The notes under the pieces: model-generated
Told to the model about the DNA's origin: nothing
What the model saw: only the letters and a program-made list of their open reading frames with translations
Databases searched by the model: none
Shown: piece after piece, positions 35,784 through 45,385 of the stretch
How the letters are laid out: every line of letters begins with the position of its first letter
Numbering within the stretch: the first letter of the stretch is position 1
Made by a program: the position numbers and the translations under genes
DNA from: Treponema sp. UBA1793
Lineage (GTDB): Bacteria; Spirochaetota; Spirochaetia; Treponematales; Treponemataceae
Direction of reading: 5' to 3'
Length of the DNA stretch: 64,000 nt
NCBI GenBank assembly: GCA_002314445.1
Contig: DCFX01000022.1
Span: 1,210 to 65,209 of the forward strand

Positions 35784-37172
35784 ATGATGAGAGATGTATC
35801 GAAAAAAGCAGTAGTCATCGTACTTACTGCAGTTCTTGCTTCCGGCAGTATGTTTGCAAAGAGCAGGAAGTCCTCGAAAAAAGGTTCAACAGTTTCATAT
35901 GAAAAATATGAAAACCTGAAGAATCCGAAGACCGGTAAAAAATGGGATCTGGGCGGAATGAAAATCGTCATTGCCGACTGGTGGTCTCCGACAACTCCGG
36001 CTGCACCACAGAATGCTCAGGAAGAAGCTGCATTTGCCTTCCGCAGCTGGCTGGAGAAGGAGTACAATTTCAAAATCGATCAGGTTGGAATCGATGGATG
36101 GGGAAAACATCCTCAGACCTTCGTAAACTTTGCAACAAACGGAGGTGCTGAAAACTATATTTTTATTCTGTATCAATCATCGATAGCATCTCCGATGAAG
36201 GCCGGTTTGTGCTATGACCTTGCGACTTTGAAAAGTCTTGATTTCAGCCAGCCGAAGTGGCAGCAGTCCATAAAAAATCTGACAACCGTTGGAAAACATG
36301 TTTACGGTATGCGCGTTGAAGCACCGGAGCCGGGTAACGGAATATTCTTTAATAAGCGCATGCTCAAGGAAGCTGGTATTGATCCTGAATCGATTTACGA
36401 CATGCAGGAAAAGGGCACCTGGACATGGAATGCGTTTGAAAAAATCTGCGCAAAGCTAACCCGCGATACAAACAACGACGGAGTCATTGACGTATATGCG
36501 CTCACTGATTTTACGGTTGATTACTATACTTCTGTGGTTGCTTCAAACAACGCTACGTTTATAGGCCGTGACAAAAACGGAAAATTCTATAATGCAACAA
36601 CAACAGACAATTTCCTTGAAGCGATGAACTGGGGATACAATATTCTGCAGAAATACGAAATGCCGCAGCCGAAAGATTCAAAGTGGGATTATATGTATGC
36701 GGCTTTTATCAACGGAGAAGCTGCAATGCAGGTTGCAGGTGAATACCGGTCAGGCAGTATAAAGAACATGAAGGATGACTATGGATTTGTCTGTTTTCCC
36801 AAAGGCCCAAAAGCCGGAGATTATACGAATGTCTATACCGATAACGTCTGGGTAATTCCCTCCTGTTATGATGCAGACAAAGCAGAGAAGCTGGCGTTTG
36901 CATTTAATCTTTATACAGAACCGACACCGGGATATGAGGGTGCGGATGACTGGAAAACAAGTTACTATGGAAATTTCCGCGATACACGTGCTGTCGACGA
37001 TACTGTTGCACGCCTGAGAACAAACGGCGTACCGTGGTATTATCCGCTTGTTACCGGAATCAATCTCGGTGATATTGTTTATTCAGTCGGAACAGGCGGA
37101 AAGACACCTGCGGAGCAGATTGAAGCCGTCAAGAATGTATGGCAGGGATATATAGACGAGGCCAATAAATAA
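35784..37172 (+). CDS. ABC sugar-binding protein of the third importer
   Basis: The 462-residue protein begins with a signal peptide (VVIVLTAVLASGSMFA) and no lipobox. Solute-binding family 1 features: MKIVIADWWSPTTP, the lobe crossover GNGIFFNKRMLKEAGIDPES, TWTWNAFEKICAKLTRD, and GEYRSGSIKNMKDDYGFVCF. An AGGAGG site precedes ATG 35784. It follows its permeases and directly precedes the cytosolic GH43 gene, so xylo-oligosaccharides or decorated xylan fragments are the likely cargo (inference from neighbours). Confidence 0.9.
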   Translation: MMRDVSKKAVVIVLTAVLASGSMFAKSRKSSKKGSTVSYEKYENLKNPKTGKKWDLGGMKIVIADWWSPTTPAAPQNAQEEAAFAFRSWLEKEYNFKIDQVGIDGWGKHPQTFVNFATNGGAENYIFILYQSSIASPMKAGLCYDLATLKSLDFSQPKWQQSIKNLTTVGKHVYGMRVEAPEPGNGIFFNKRMLKEAGIDPESIYDMQEKGTWTWNAFEKICAKLTRDTNNDGVIDVYALTDFTVDYYTSVVASNNATFIGRDKNGKFYNATTTDNFLEAMNWGYNILQKYEMPQPKDSKWDYMYAAFINGEAAMQVAGEYRSGSIKNMKDDYGFVCFPKGPKAGDYTNVYTDNVWVIPSCYDADKAEKLAFAFNLYTEPTPGYEGADDWKTSYYGNFRDTRAVDDTVARLRTNGVPWYYPLVTGINLGDIVYSVGTGGKTPAEQIEAVKNVWQGYIDEANK

Positions 37173-37190
37173 ACAGCAGGAGGCAATCAT

Positions 37191-38753
37191 ATGGCAGGGA
37201 CACAGACAGCACTTGTTCAGAGAGTAGAGAATCCGGTTTTATGGAGTGATTTTCCCGATCCCGACGTTATACGGGTCGGCGACACCTATTACATGATAAG
37301 TACGACGATGCACTTTATGCCGGGGGCTGTTCTGCTCCGGTCATATGACCTTGGGCACTGGGAAATTGTTTCCCATGTATTCAGCGTACTGGACGATTAT
37401 CCCGCTGCCCGGCTGGAAGAGGGAAAAAATATGTACGGCTCAGGCATGTGGGCTGCATCGTTGAGATATTACAACGGTTTGTTTTATGTGCTTTTCTGCG
37501 CAAATGATACACACCGTACGTACCTGTTTACCGCGGCGGACGCAGCGGGACCGTGGATGCGGCATGAGATTCGGGGATTCTTTTACGATGCATCCCTGCT
37601 TTTCGATGATGACGGGAAAGTGTACGTTGTGCATGGTAATACGACGGTACGCATTACCGAACTTTCAACCGGTCTGGACGGCGCGAAACCCGGAGGACTT
37701 GATGTCTGCATCGTACAGGAAAAGACGGGAAACGGGCTCGGATATGAAGGAAACCACATCTATAAAATAGACGGACGGTATTACCTTTTTTCAATTTACT
37801 GGCCGGAAGGCAGCATGAGAACGGAAGCCTGTTTTACAACAGACAGCTTAAAACACGATTGGATAAAAGAAGACGTACTCTGCGATGATATGAACTATCA
37901 TCATCAGGGTGTGGCTCAGGGCGGAATTGTTGACACTCCTGACGGAAAATGGTATGCCATGCTGTTTCAGGACCGCGGGGCTGCAGGCCGGATGCCCGTT
38001 CTCGTTCCTTTCAGATGGAACGGAATTTTTCCGCGGTTCGGAGAGGGAGGAAAAGTTCCTGCGGCTGTATCAGTCACCAGTACGAATCCCGGATACGTGT
38101 ATTCTCCCTGGTCCGGCAGCGACGATTTTGTGTATCCTTCAGTTTCCGGCGGCACTGTCCGGCTTAAGGAATTCTGGGAATGGAATCATATTCCCGATTC
38201 CCGTTTGTGGTCGGTGGAGAATGGAAGCGGGTTATGCATACAGACCGGCAGCGTCCGGCAGAATGTTGTCCGGGCTCAGAACACGCTGACGCAGCGGCTG
38301 CCCGGTCCCCGTTGTGAAGCCCGCGTTACACTTGACGGCAGCTTTCTTAATGACGGTGATTATGCCGGATTGTGTGCGTTCCAGAGCTGCTACGGATTTA
38401 TCGGCCTGAAAAAAGCTCAGGGGAAAATATTTCTTGTAACTGTCGAAAAGACGTACGGAGAAAAAGAACCTTATGCCTCCCGTGCTGATTTTGACAGAGG
38501 GACGGAGACTTTCGTCCTTCCCTTTGACGGCACTACTGTGGAAATCAGCTTTCGTGCTGATTTTCAGGATATGAAAGATACAGTTGTATTCTATTATAAA
38601 TGTCACGGGCAGTGGAAACAGCTTGGGAAACCGCACCGGCTGTATTTCATGCTTGATCATTTTACCGGCTGCAGGGCGGCACTGTTTATATACTCGACAG
38701 AAAAAGCTGGAGGGAAAGCCACCTTCCGTGATTTCAGACTGTCAGCTGATTAA
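37191..38753 (+). CDS. GH43 beta-xylosidase/arabinofuranosidase-type, cytosolic
   Basis: The 520-residue enzyme has no signal peptide. The GH43 five-blade propeller covers residues 10-310 with the expected acids: base Asp in WSDFPDPDVIRVGDTYYM, the pKa-modulating Asp in FFYDASLLFDDDGKVYVV, and acid Glu in GYEGNHIYKIDGRYYLF. Residues 325-520 form the lectin-like beta-sandwich C-terminal domain found in xylosidase-type GH43 proteins. It probably releases xylose or arabinose from imported oligosaccharides. It lies 18 bp after the binding-protein gene, and the GH30 gene follows. Confidence 0.88.
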   Translation: MAGTQTALVQRVENPVLWSDFPDPDVIRVGDTYYMISTTMHFMPGAVLLRSYDLGHWEIVSHVFSVLDDYPAARLEEGKNMYGSGMWAASLRYYNGLFYVLFCANDTHRTYLFTAADAAGPWMRHEIRGFFYDASLLFDDDGKVYVVHGNTTVRITELSTGLDGAKPGGLDVCIVQEKTGNGLGYEGNHIYKIDGRYYLFSIYWPEGSMRTEACFTTDSLKHDWIKEDVLCDDMNYHHQGVAQGGIVDTPDGKWYAMLFQDRGAAGRMPVLVPFRWNGIFPRFGEGGKVPAAVSVTSTNPGYVYSPWSGSDDFVYPSVSGGTVRLKEFWEWNHIPDSRLWSVENGSGLCIQTGSVRQNVVRAQNTLTQRLPGPRCEARVTLDGSFLNDGDYAGLCAFQSCYGFIGLKKAQGKIFLVTVEKTYGEKEPYASRADFDRGTETFVLPFDGTTVEISFRADFQDMKDTVVFYYKCHGQWKQLGKPHRLYFMLDHFTGCRAALFIYSTEKAGGKATFRDFRLSAD

Positions 38754-38765
38754 AGGAAAATGTAC

Positions 38766-40226
38766 ATGAAAAAATATTTTCAGGCCGGAGCCATGCTTGT
38801 ATGCGGATTTATTACTGCAGGCTGTGCTTCCGTTGCTGAGCATAATACTAAAATGGAAAGCAGCATGACGGTTGAAAATTACGTACCGTACGTTTTTATT
38901 CCGTCTGTTTCATATCAGACAATAGAAGGTTTCGGCGCCGCATATACGTGGTATGCCGACTGGATTCAGCATGATGAGCAGAGTGCTGAAAAAGGATACG
39001 ATGCGCTGTTTTCAGATGCAAAACTCAGTGTGCTCAGGTTTAAAAATGAATATGAATATAGGAATGCGGAAACTGCACCTAACGGTGCAGTTGTTGCCGG
39101 ATACTATGCTGCGGCGGTAAAACGGTGTGCGTCTTACGGCGAAAAACCAGTAATCCTGATGTGCTGCTGGTCTCCGCCTGCTTTATTAAAGTCCAATAAT
39201 GGTATTCCGGGAAAGGACGGTGCAACGCTCAGGAAAAACGCAGCCGGAAAATATTGTTATGACGAATACGGCAGATGGTGGACAGATGCCGTCCGGTATT
39301 ACCGGACTCTCGGCATCAAAATTGATTTTGTATCGATACAGAACGAAGTGGAATTTGCCGCATCGTATGACGGATGCCGATTTGATCCGGAAGAGAGTGA
39401 ATCATGCGCGTCATATGCGGAAGCTTTTTTATCTGTATACCGGCACTTCAAACAGGCATTCGGAGATACCGCTCCGAAAATGCTTGCGCCTGAAACAATG
39501 TCGTGCGTCTGGGGAACTATTTCCCCGTACATCAAACCAATACTTGAGGCGGAACCGGACAGTGTTTACGGGATAGCGCATCATCTGTATGTCGGCGGTA
39601 CGAGCGACAGCGGAAAAAATGAAGCAGACCCGGACAGTTATCTTAAAAATTTTATGACGCTGAATCAGTTTTACGGAACTATGCACAAGTGGCAGACGGA
39701 ATTTTACATTGGCCATGCGCTTGAGACTGCAAAGCTGATTAACAACAGCCTTATTTATGAAAATGCGAACGCATACCTGTACTGGAGCGGCGTATGGCAT
39801 TCCGACGATACAGCCTTTGAGACGGGCGAACTGCTCAATACCGACTGGAACGGCAGATGGTATTTATGTGCGGATTATTATGTAATGCGTCATTTTTCTG
39901 AATTTATCAGACCGGGATACGTGAGAATAAAATCAATATCAGGCGACCCGCAGGTTGCATCGTCCGCGTATATCAGTTCCGATAAATCGAAAGTTGCAGC
40001 AGTTTTAATAAATTCCGGAGAACGTGCAAAGGGATACACCGTTTCTTCAAATGAAGAATATACCGTGTCGTCGGTTACCGCATATCAATCCGTGTTCGGA
40101 GACAAAGCGCTTTCAGCTGATACCTGTTTCCGGCCTGCGGATTTTACTGGTGGAAATAAAATCATTCTTCCGCCCAAGAGCATGACGACGGTCGTTATAA
40201 CCGGCGCAGAGGGAAAGGGGCAGTGA
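38766..40226 (+). CDS. GH30 glycoside hydrolase lipoprotein
   Basis: The start is set at ATG 38766, eight bases after GGA; ATG 38760 is too close to it. The lipobox FITAGC shows a lipoprotein. The GH30 TIM barrel begins IEGFGAAYTWYADWI and has acid/base Glu in DFVSIQNEVEFAA and nucleophile Glu in KWQTEFYIG; the normal beta-sandwich lies in the last 90 residues. GH30 enzymes of such loci are endo-xylanases, glucuronoxylanases or xylobiohydrolases; the subfamily cannot be decided by eye. Surface location would let it cut xylan outside the inner membrane before import. Confidence 0.85.
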   Translation: MKKYFQAGAMLVCGFITAGCASVAEHNTKMESSMTVENYVPYVFIPSVSYQTIEGFGAAYTWYADWIQHDEQSAEKGYDALFSDAKLSVLRFKNEYEYRNAETAPNGAVVAGYYAAAVKRCASYGEKPVILMCCWSPPALLKSNNGIPGKDGATLRKNAAGKYCYDEYGRWWTDAVRYYRTLGIKIDFVSIQNEVEFAASYDGCRFDPEESESCASYAEAFLSVYRHFKQAFGDTAPKMLAPETMSCVWGTISPYIKPILEAEPDSVYGIAHHLYVGGTSDSGKNEADPDSYLKNFMTLNQFYGTMHKWQTEFYIGHALETAKLINNSLIYENANAYLYWSGVWHSDDTAFETGELLNTDWNGRWYLCADYYVMRHFSEFIRPGYVRIKSISGDPQVASSAYISSDKSKVAAVLINSGERAKGYTVSSNEEYTVSSVTAYQSVFGDKALSADTCFRPADFTGGNKIILPPKSMTTVVITGAEGKGQ

Positions 40227-40227
40227 T

Positions 40228-41805
40228 ATGAAACTGATATATATTCTGACGCTTTTCAGAATCGCGGCCGGTCTGACAATAGTCGCTGTACTGCTGTCAG
40301 GTTGTATCAGCGTATCGAAGATTGATGACACACAAGGGAAAAATAAAATGACTGAAGGAACTGGTGTTGTAAAACTGAATACGACGGAATGTTATAAAAA
40401 CCGAGGCGACCACAATCCCCTGATGACTCTGCGTTTCGGAGCCGACCCGTGGGCTCTTGTTTACGATGACACCGTATATGTCTATATGACAGGCGATGTT
40501 ATTGAAAAAGATGCAGGCGGCGGAATAAAAGATAATACATACGGACAAATACACCGGATTTCCATCATCTCCTCCCGGGACCTTGTCAACTGGGAGGATT
40601 GCGGTTGTGTCGACGTACGGATGCCGGAGGTCACGTCGTGGGCTCATAATTCGTGGGCACCTGCGGCTGCGGCCGGAAAAATTAACGGAAAGATGCAGTT
40701 TTTTCTGTATTTTGCAGACAGTGCGAACGGCATAGGCGTTCTGCGTTCGGACAGTCCGTCGGGTCCATTTACCGATCCCATAGGGAAAGCGCTTATAACC
40801 AGAGCTTCTCCGAACTGCAGCGGAGTCTTATGGATGTTTGATCCCGCCGTTCTTGTCGACAGCGACGGGAGTGCATATTTATATTTCGGCGGCGGTGTCC
40901 CGAAAGGAAGCGAATCCCGCCCCCGTACTGCACGTGTGGTAAAACTGGGGAACGACATGATAAGTCTTGACGGAGAACCTGTTACGATTGATGCCCCGTA
41001 TATGTTTGAAGATTCAGGAATAAACAGAATCGGGAATACATATTACTATTCCTACTGTACGAACTGGTCAGTTCCCTCTTCCGAATCCGCAAAAAGCGGA
41101 TTTTCCAACGCTCAGATAGCATGGATGACATCTGACAATCCTTACGGGCCTTTCAGCAGCGGCGGAACAGTGCTGCCGAATCCCGGTGTATTTTTCGGAG
41201 ACTGGGGGAATAATCATCACTGCATTTTCCAGTTCAGGGGACAATGGTATATCGTCTATCACGCTCAGCTGCTTTCTGCAGCAATGGGCATCAGGCACGG
41301 ATACCGCAGTTCCAATATCGACAGCCTGACAGTTACCGGTGACGGTGTACTGCAGCAGGTAACGGGCACACGCAGGGGAGTATCGCAGGTTATTCCAGTC
41401 AATCCGTATGAAATGCATTCTGCCGCATTTATGTCGTCTATGTCCGGAATCAGCACGACAGGAGCCGGTTCAGAAAGCCTTTATTACGGCTGCGGCAGTA
41501 TGGCCGTAACCGGTATTAATACCGGCGACTGGATCTTTGTCGAAGGCGTCGACTTCGGCAGTACGGGTGCAGCATCATTTACTGCTTCCGTTAAAAAACA
41601 GCAGAAAACCGGCGGCGGTATTCTCATCTGCGCGGATTCTTTCGACCGTCCGGTCGGATATCTTGATGTAACGGCTGGCCCTGTGCAGGATTCGTGGCAG
41701 CAGGAAACAATACAGTTCAAAAGCAGGCTTACCGGAAAGCATGATCTGCTGTTCGTCTTCTCCGGTTCGGAATTCGACTGGCGTGACTGGGAATTTGTGC
41801 AATAA
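40228..41805 (+). CDS. GH43 arabinoxylan-active lipoprotein with C-terminal CBM6-like domain
   Basis: The 525-residue lipoprotein has lipobox AVLLSGC. Its GH43 propeller carries base Asp in LRFGADPWALVYDDTVYVYM, Asp in MFDPAVLVDSDGSAYLYFGG, and acid Glu in YMFEDSGINRIGNTYYYSY, a layout close to arabinoxylan arabinofuranohydrolases and arabinoxylan-type xylosidases. Residues 400-525 look like a CBM6 beta-sandwich (YYGCGSMAVTGINTGDWIFV, WQQETIQF, and DLLFVFSG). It starts 1 bp after the GH30 stop, so they are co-translated. It likely removes arabinose side chains outside the cytoplasm. Confidence 0.85.
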   Translation: MKLIYILTLFRIAAGLTIVAVLLSGCISVSKIDDTQGKNKMTEGTGVVKLNTTECYKNRGDHNPLMTLRFGADPWALVYDDTVYVYMTGDVIEKDAGGGIKDNTYGQIHRISIISSRDLVNWEDCGCVDVRMPEVTSWAHNSWAPAAAAGKINGKMQFFLYFADSANGIGVLRSDSPSGPFTDPIGKALITRASPNCSGVLWMFDPAVLVDSDGSAYLYFGGGVPKGSESRPRTARVVKLGNDMISLDGEPVTIDAPYMFEDSGINRIGNTYYYSYCTNWSVPSSESAKSGFSNAQIAWMTSDNPYGPFSSGGTVLPNPGVFFGDWGNNHHCIFQFRGQWYIVYHAQLLSAAMGIRHGYRSSNIDSLTVTGDGVLQQVTGTRRGVSQVIPVNPYEMHSAAFMSSMSGISTTGAGSESLYYGCGSMAVTGINTGDWIFVEGVDFGSTGAASFTASVKKQQKTGGGILICADSFDRPVGYLDVTAGPVQDSWQQETIQFKSRLTGKHDLLFVFSGSEFDWRDWEFVQ

Positions 41806-41841
41806 CAATATAGTTTCAGCATCTCGTTGTGAGGAGTTATT

Positions 41842-44406
41842 ATGTATTCAGACAGCAGTTTATTCCCTGTCGTAAAGAACGGGAATGCATTACGGATTAT
41901 ACTTGATGATTATGACTTTAAAGGTGTCCGGCTTGCAGCAGAGGCTTTTGCCGGCGATGTTTGTCTGGTGTCTGGGATACGTCCGGAAATATGCACAACA
42001 TCGGACGGATTTCATACGGAACCGGAAAATACACCTGTAGCGCTGATTGCGGGAACTGCGGGGCACAGTCGTATCATCGATGCGCTTGCGGAACGGGGCT
42101 TCCTTAATCCGGCGGCAGTCAACGGAAAATGGGAAACGTATACGACCGCGGTAATCGACTGTCCCGTTCCTGGGATTTCACGAGCGGTTGTAATTGCGGG
42201 CAGCGATAAACGCGGTACTATATACGGTATATACCGACTGTCGGAACTGATCGGCGTAAGTCCGTGGGTCTGGTGGGCCGATGTGCTTCCCCGTCAGCGT
42301 GACGAAATTCTGCTGCCGGTATCAGCCCTGACGTATACGTCGAAAGAACCGTCCGTAAAATACCGCGGTTTTTTTATAAATGACGAATGGCCGTCGTTCG
42401 GAAAGTGGGCGACAGATCATTTCGGCGGATTTAATGAAAAGATGTATGCGCATGTGTTCGAACTTATTCTGCGCCTGAAGGGAAATATGTTGTGGCCTGC
42501 GATGTGGAGCGCTGTTTTCAGTGAAGACGGGGAAAGCTGTCCTCATGCAAATTGTGAACTGGCCGACTCGTACTGCATCGTGATGGGTACTTCTCATCAT
42601 GAACCGATGTTCCGGGCCGGAGAGGAGTGGCAGAAAGGCTATGCGGAATACGGATCAAGCAATGTCTGGGATTTTTTAAGCAACCGGGATGCTGTTACTG
42701 AATTCTGGAGAGCAGGGGCTGCGCGCAACCGGGTGTATGAAAATATTGTTACGCTTGGTATGCGTGGAGAGCGTGATTCAGCACTCGGCGGTAATCTGCG
42801 GGTGAATATAGAGCTTCTCAAGGATTGCATCATGGTACAGCGTCAGCTCCTTGACGAGGCCGGTCTGTCTGATTGCCCGAAAGTATTGACGCTTTATAAA
42901 GAAGTTGAAGATTTCTGGTACGGAGAAAGAGTTCCGGAAAGTAATACGGCATCAGGGGGACTTTGTGGATGGAAAAATCTTGATGACGTGACGATTATGT
43001 TGTGTGACGACAACTTCGGCAATGTCAGAACCCTTCCGGGGCCTGACGAGCGGGACAGAAAGGCAGGCTGGGGAATGTACTTTCACGTTGACTACCACGG
43101 AGCACCGGATTCGTACGAGTGGGTCAATACAGTCCAGCTGGAAAAAATCTGGGAACAGATGTCTATGGCATATGACTATGGTGTACGTTCCATCTGGATT
43201 CTGAATGTCGGCGACCTGAAGCCGATGGAACTTCCGCTTTCGTATTTTCTTGATTTAGCATATGATTTCGACCGGTACGGAACAAGTGCGCCGAATACCT
43301 GCAGCGCATATCTTTCACACTGGGTAGGCCAGCAGTTCGGTCCGGCATTTCCGGATGTCTCCGACCGGAATCATATTGCAGAAATACTTGCTTCGTATAC
43401 AAAACTCAACACAATCCGGAAGCCGGAAGTAACATTCCCGGACACCTTTCCCACTGAAAACGAAGCGGACTTGATCCGCAGCATGAGCGGAAATCTGGAA
43501 CAGGAAACGGAAAAGTATTACAAGTTTACGCCGGACAGGTGGAAGGATGCATTCTTCGAACTTGTTTACTTTCCCGCGAGGGCCTCTGCAAACGTCAAAC
43601 TTATGAATATTGCAGCGGGGTACGGCGACGTTCCGGCTGTAAAAAATGCAATAGAAAAGGATATCCGCCTTAACAATGACTATAATAAAAAGACAGCCGG
43701 TGGAAGATGGAGCGGAATGATGAGTTCGCCCCATATCGGATATATCCACTGGGATGCATCTAAATGGACATATCCGCCGGTCCGGCACGTAATCATAAAA
43801 AACGATATTGCCCGGCGTACATCAGGAATACCGGCAGAGCTGCCTGCCGGTACCTTTCTCCAGAACAGCGGAGTAATTTCAATTGAAGCGGCTCATACGT
43901 CTGCACGCAGCGGGTGCGGGGGAGTCCGCTGGCTTACTCTGGAAAACTACGGCAGAACGCTTTCCGCCGTAAAAATGTATCCTGATACGGTATCCTTCCC
44001 GTCGGATGGAAAAGGGCCGTTCCTCGAATACTGCCTGTATCTTTTATCCGGCGGGCAGTACACGCTCACCCTTTTTACGACGCCTGCAAACAATCTTTCA
44101 CCCACAGGCAGACTGAGAATCGCTTATTCCATAGATAACGGACCGGCTGTTCCATTTGATACGTTACCCTCCGGATTCAAAGTCGATATTTTCAATGACG
44201 AGTGGAACCGGGGTGTTCTTGAAAACATACGAAAAACCGAAATTGCGCTGCAGCTGCAGGGAGGTATGCATATACTCCGGCTGTTCGGCATAGATGCAGG
44301 TATAGCTGTGGAAAAAATCGTTTTGTCGGTCGAAGACAACGACGGTACGGTCTATCCGGGAATGCCTGAAAGCCTCCGTGCTGCCGGCCCAGGCTGCGCT
44401 TCATGA
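41842..44406 (+). CDS. GH115 xylan alpha-glucuronidase
   Basis: The 854-residue protein matches GH115 along its length: an N-terminal domain with VVIAGSDKRGTIYGIYRLSE, then the hallmark region GVSPWVWWADVLPRQRDE, VKYRGFFINDEWPSFGKWA, KMYAHVFELILRLKGNMLWP, and MGTSHHEPMFR. It has no signal peptide, so it acts in the cytosol. GH115 enzymes remove 4-O-methyl-glucuronic acid from xylan or oligosaccharides. C-terminal residues 660-850 form the beta-sandwich module expected. It is the strongest indicator that this locus serves glucuronoxylan, and follows the GH43 gene by 36 bp with a GAGGAG site. Confidence 0.93.
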   Translation: MYSDSSLFPVVKNGNALRIILDDYDFKGVRLAAEAFAGDVCLVSGIRPEICTTSDGFHTEPENTPVALIAGTAGHSRIIDALAERGFLNPAAVNGKWETYTTAVIDCPVPGISRAVVIAGSDKRGTIYGIYRLSELIGVSPWVWWADVLPRQRDEILLPVSALTYTSKEPSVKYRGFFINDEWPSFGKWATDHFGGFNEKMYAHVFELILRLKGNMLWPAMWSAVFSEDGESCPHANCELADSYCIVMGTSHHEPMFRAGEEWQKGYAEYGSSNVWDFLSNRDAVTEFWRAGAARNRVYENIVTLGMRGERDSALGGNLRVNIELLKDCIMVQRQLLDEAGLSDCPKVLTLYKEVEDFWYGERVPESNTASGGLCGWKNLDDVTIMLCDDNFGNVRTLPGPDERDRKAGWGMYFHVDYHGAPDSYEWVNTVQLEKIWEQMSMAYDYGVRSIWILNVGDLKPMELPLSYFLDLAYDFDRYGTSAPNTCSAYLSHWVGQQFGPAFPDVSDRNHIAEILASYTKLNTIRKPEVTFPDTFPTENEADLIRSMSGNLEQETEKYYKFTPDRWKDAFFELVYFPARASANVKLMNIAAGYGDVPAVKNAIEKDIRLNNDYNKKTAGGRWSGMMSSPHIGYIHWDASKWTYPPVRHVIIKNDIARRTSGIPAELPAGTFLQNSGVISIEAAHTSARSGCGGVRWLTLENYGRTLSAVKMYPDTVSFPSDGKGPFLEYCLYLLSGGQYTLTLFTTPANNLSPTGRLRIAYSIDNGPAVPFDTLPSGFKVDIFNDEWNRGVLENIRKTEIALQLQGGMHILRLFGIDAGIAVEKIVLSVEDNDGTVYPGMPESLRAAGPGCAS

Positions 44407-44543
44407 TGATATGAAATCAGGTATGATTTTGTGGTATGCAGAATTATACGTTTTTCATATAATGGAACAAAGCTCACATTCCATGCAGCGCAGATATGTC
44501 TGTGCTGTAAATTAAAAATAAAAGAAATTTCAGGAGGATTTTG

Positions 44544-45377
44544 ATGATTCATGAAAAGGTTATGCTTCCCGTTCAGTATCGTGCTGAAGGTGTTGAAAAT
44601 AATAATTTTAACCCGTATATGACAACATACATTCTTGATAATTACGCAGAATTCAGCACCGGGCGAAAGCGTCCGGTAATTGTGATTTGTCCGGGCGGAG
44701 GATATGAAATGCTCTCCTTCCGCGAAGCAGAGGCTGTCGCAATAAAAATGAATTCGCTCGGATATCATGCATGTATCGTGTGGTACAGCCTTAAGCCGAT
44801 GACTTTTCCTGCTTCGCTTCTTGATCTTGCAGAAGCCGTATATTACATACGCTGTCATGCGGACGAATGGAATATTAAAAAAGATGGAATTGTGGCAGCG
44901 GGTTTTTCTGCGGGAGGACATCTTGCAGCTTCGCTGGGCGTTTACTGGAATACATCTCTGCTCCGGAAATATCTTCCTTATTCAGCAGAGCTGATAAAAC
45001 CGGATGCACTGTTTTTGGGATATCCTGTAATAACGGCAGGTGAATTTGCACATAAAGACTCGATTAGAAATGTGCTCGGAAACACGGAGAATTACACGAA
45101 AGCGGACGTCAGCCTTGAAACGCTTGTGACAAAGGACGTTCCGCCCGTGTTTATGTGGCATACAGATGAAGACACCTGCGTACCGCTGGAAAACAGCCTC
45201 CTCTTTGCCGCCGCCTGCCGCAGAGCCGGTGTTCCGCTTGAATTCCATGTATTCCGCAGAGGCTGCCACGGTCTGGCTCTTGCAACACCCGAGACGGCAT
45301 GGCCTGACGGAAACGGAGTCCAGCCCGAATGCGCCGTATGGCCGCAGCTGTTTGCAGACTGGCTTAACAATCTGTAA
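44544..45377 (+). CDS. Alpha/beta-hydrolase esterase (acetylxylan-esterase type)
   Basis: The 277-residue enzyme has the fold markers VIVICPGGGYEMLSFREAEA (oxyanion HGGG-like loop) and nucleophile Ser in GIVAAGFSAGGHLAA. The catalytic Asp lies in HTDEDTCVPLENS and the His in RGCHGLALATPE. It matches proteins often called xylan or acetyl-xylan esterases. No signal peptide is present, so it should remove acetyl groups inside the cell. ATG 44544 follows AGGAGG by 6 bp and is preferred over TTG 44541. A TATAAT at 44458-44463 with a weak -35 suggests it may also have its own promoter. Confidence 0.8.
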   Translation: MIHEKVMLPVQYRAEGVENNNFNPYMTTYILDNYAEFSTGRKRPVIVICPGGGYEMLSFREAEAVAIKMNSLGYHACIVWYSLKPMTFPASLLDLAEAVYYIRCHADEWNIKKDGIVAAGFSAGGHLAASLGVYWNTSLLRKYLPYSAELIKPDALFLGYPVITAGEFAHKDSIRNVLGNTENYTKADVSLETLVTKDVPPVFMWHTDEDTCVPLENSLLFAAACRRAGVPLEFHVFRRGCHGLALATPETAWPDGNGVQPECAVWPQLFADWLNNL

Positions 45378-45385
45378 TAATTGTT

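Noticed and set aside
44352..44921. Minus-strand frame of 189 codons
   Set aside because: It covers the GH115 end and the esterase start on the opposite strand and has no recognisable domain.
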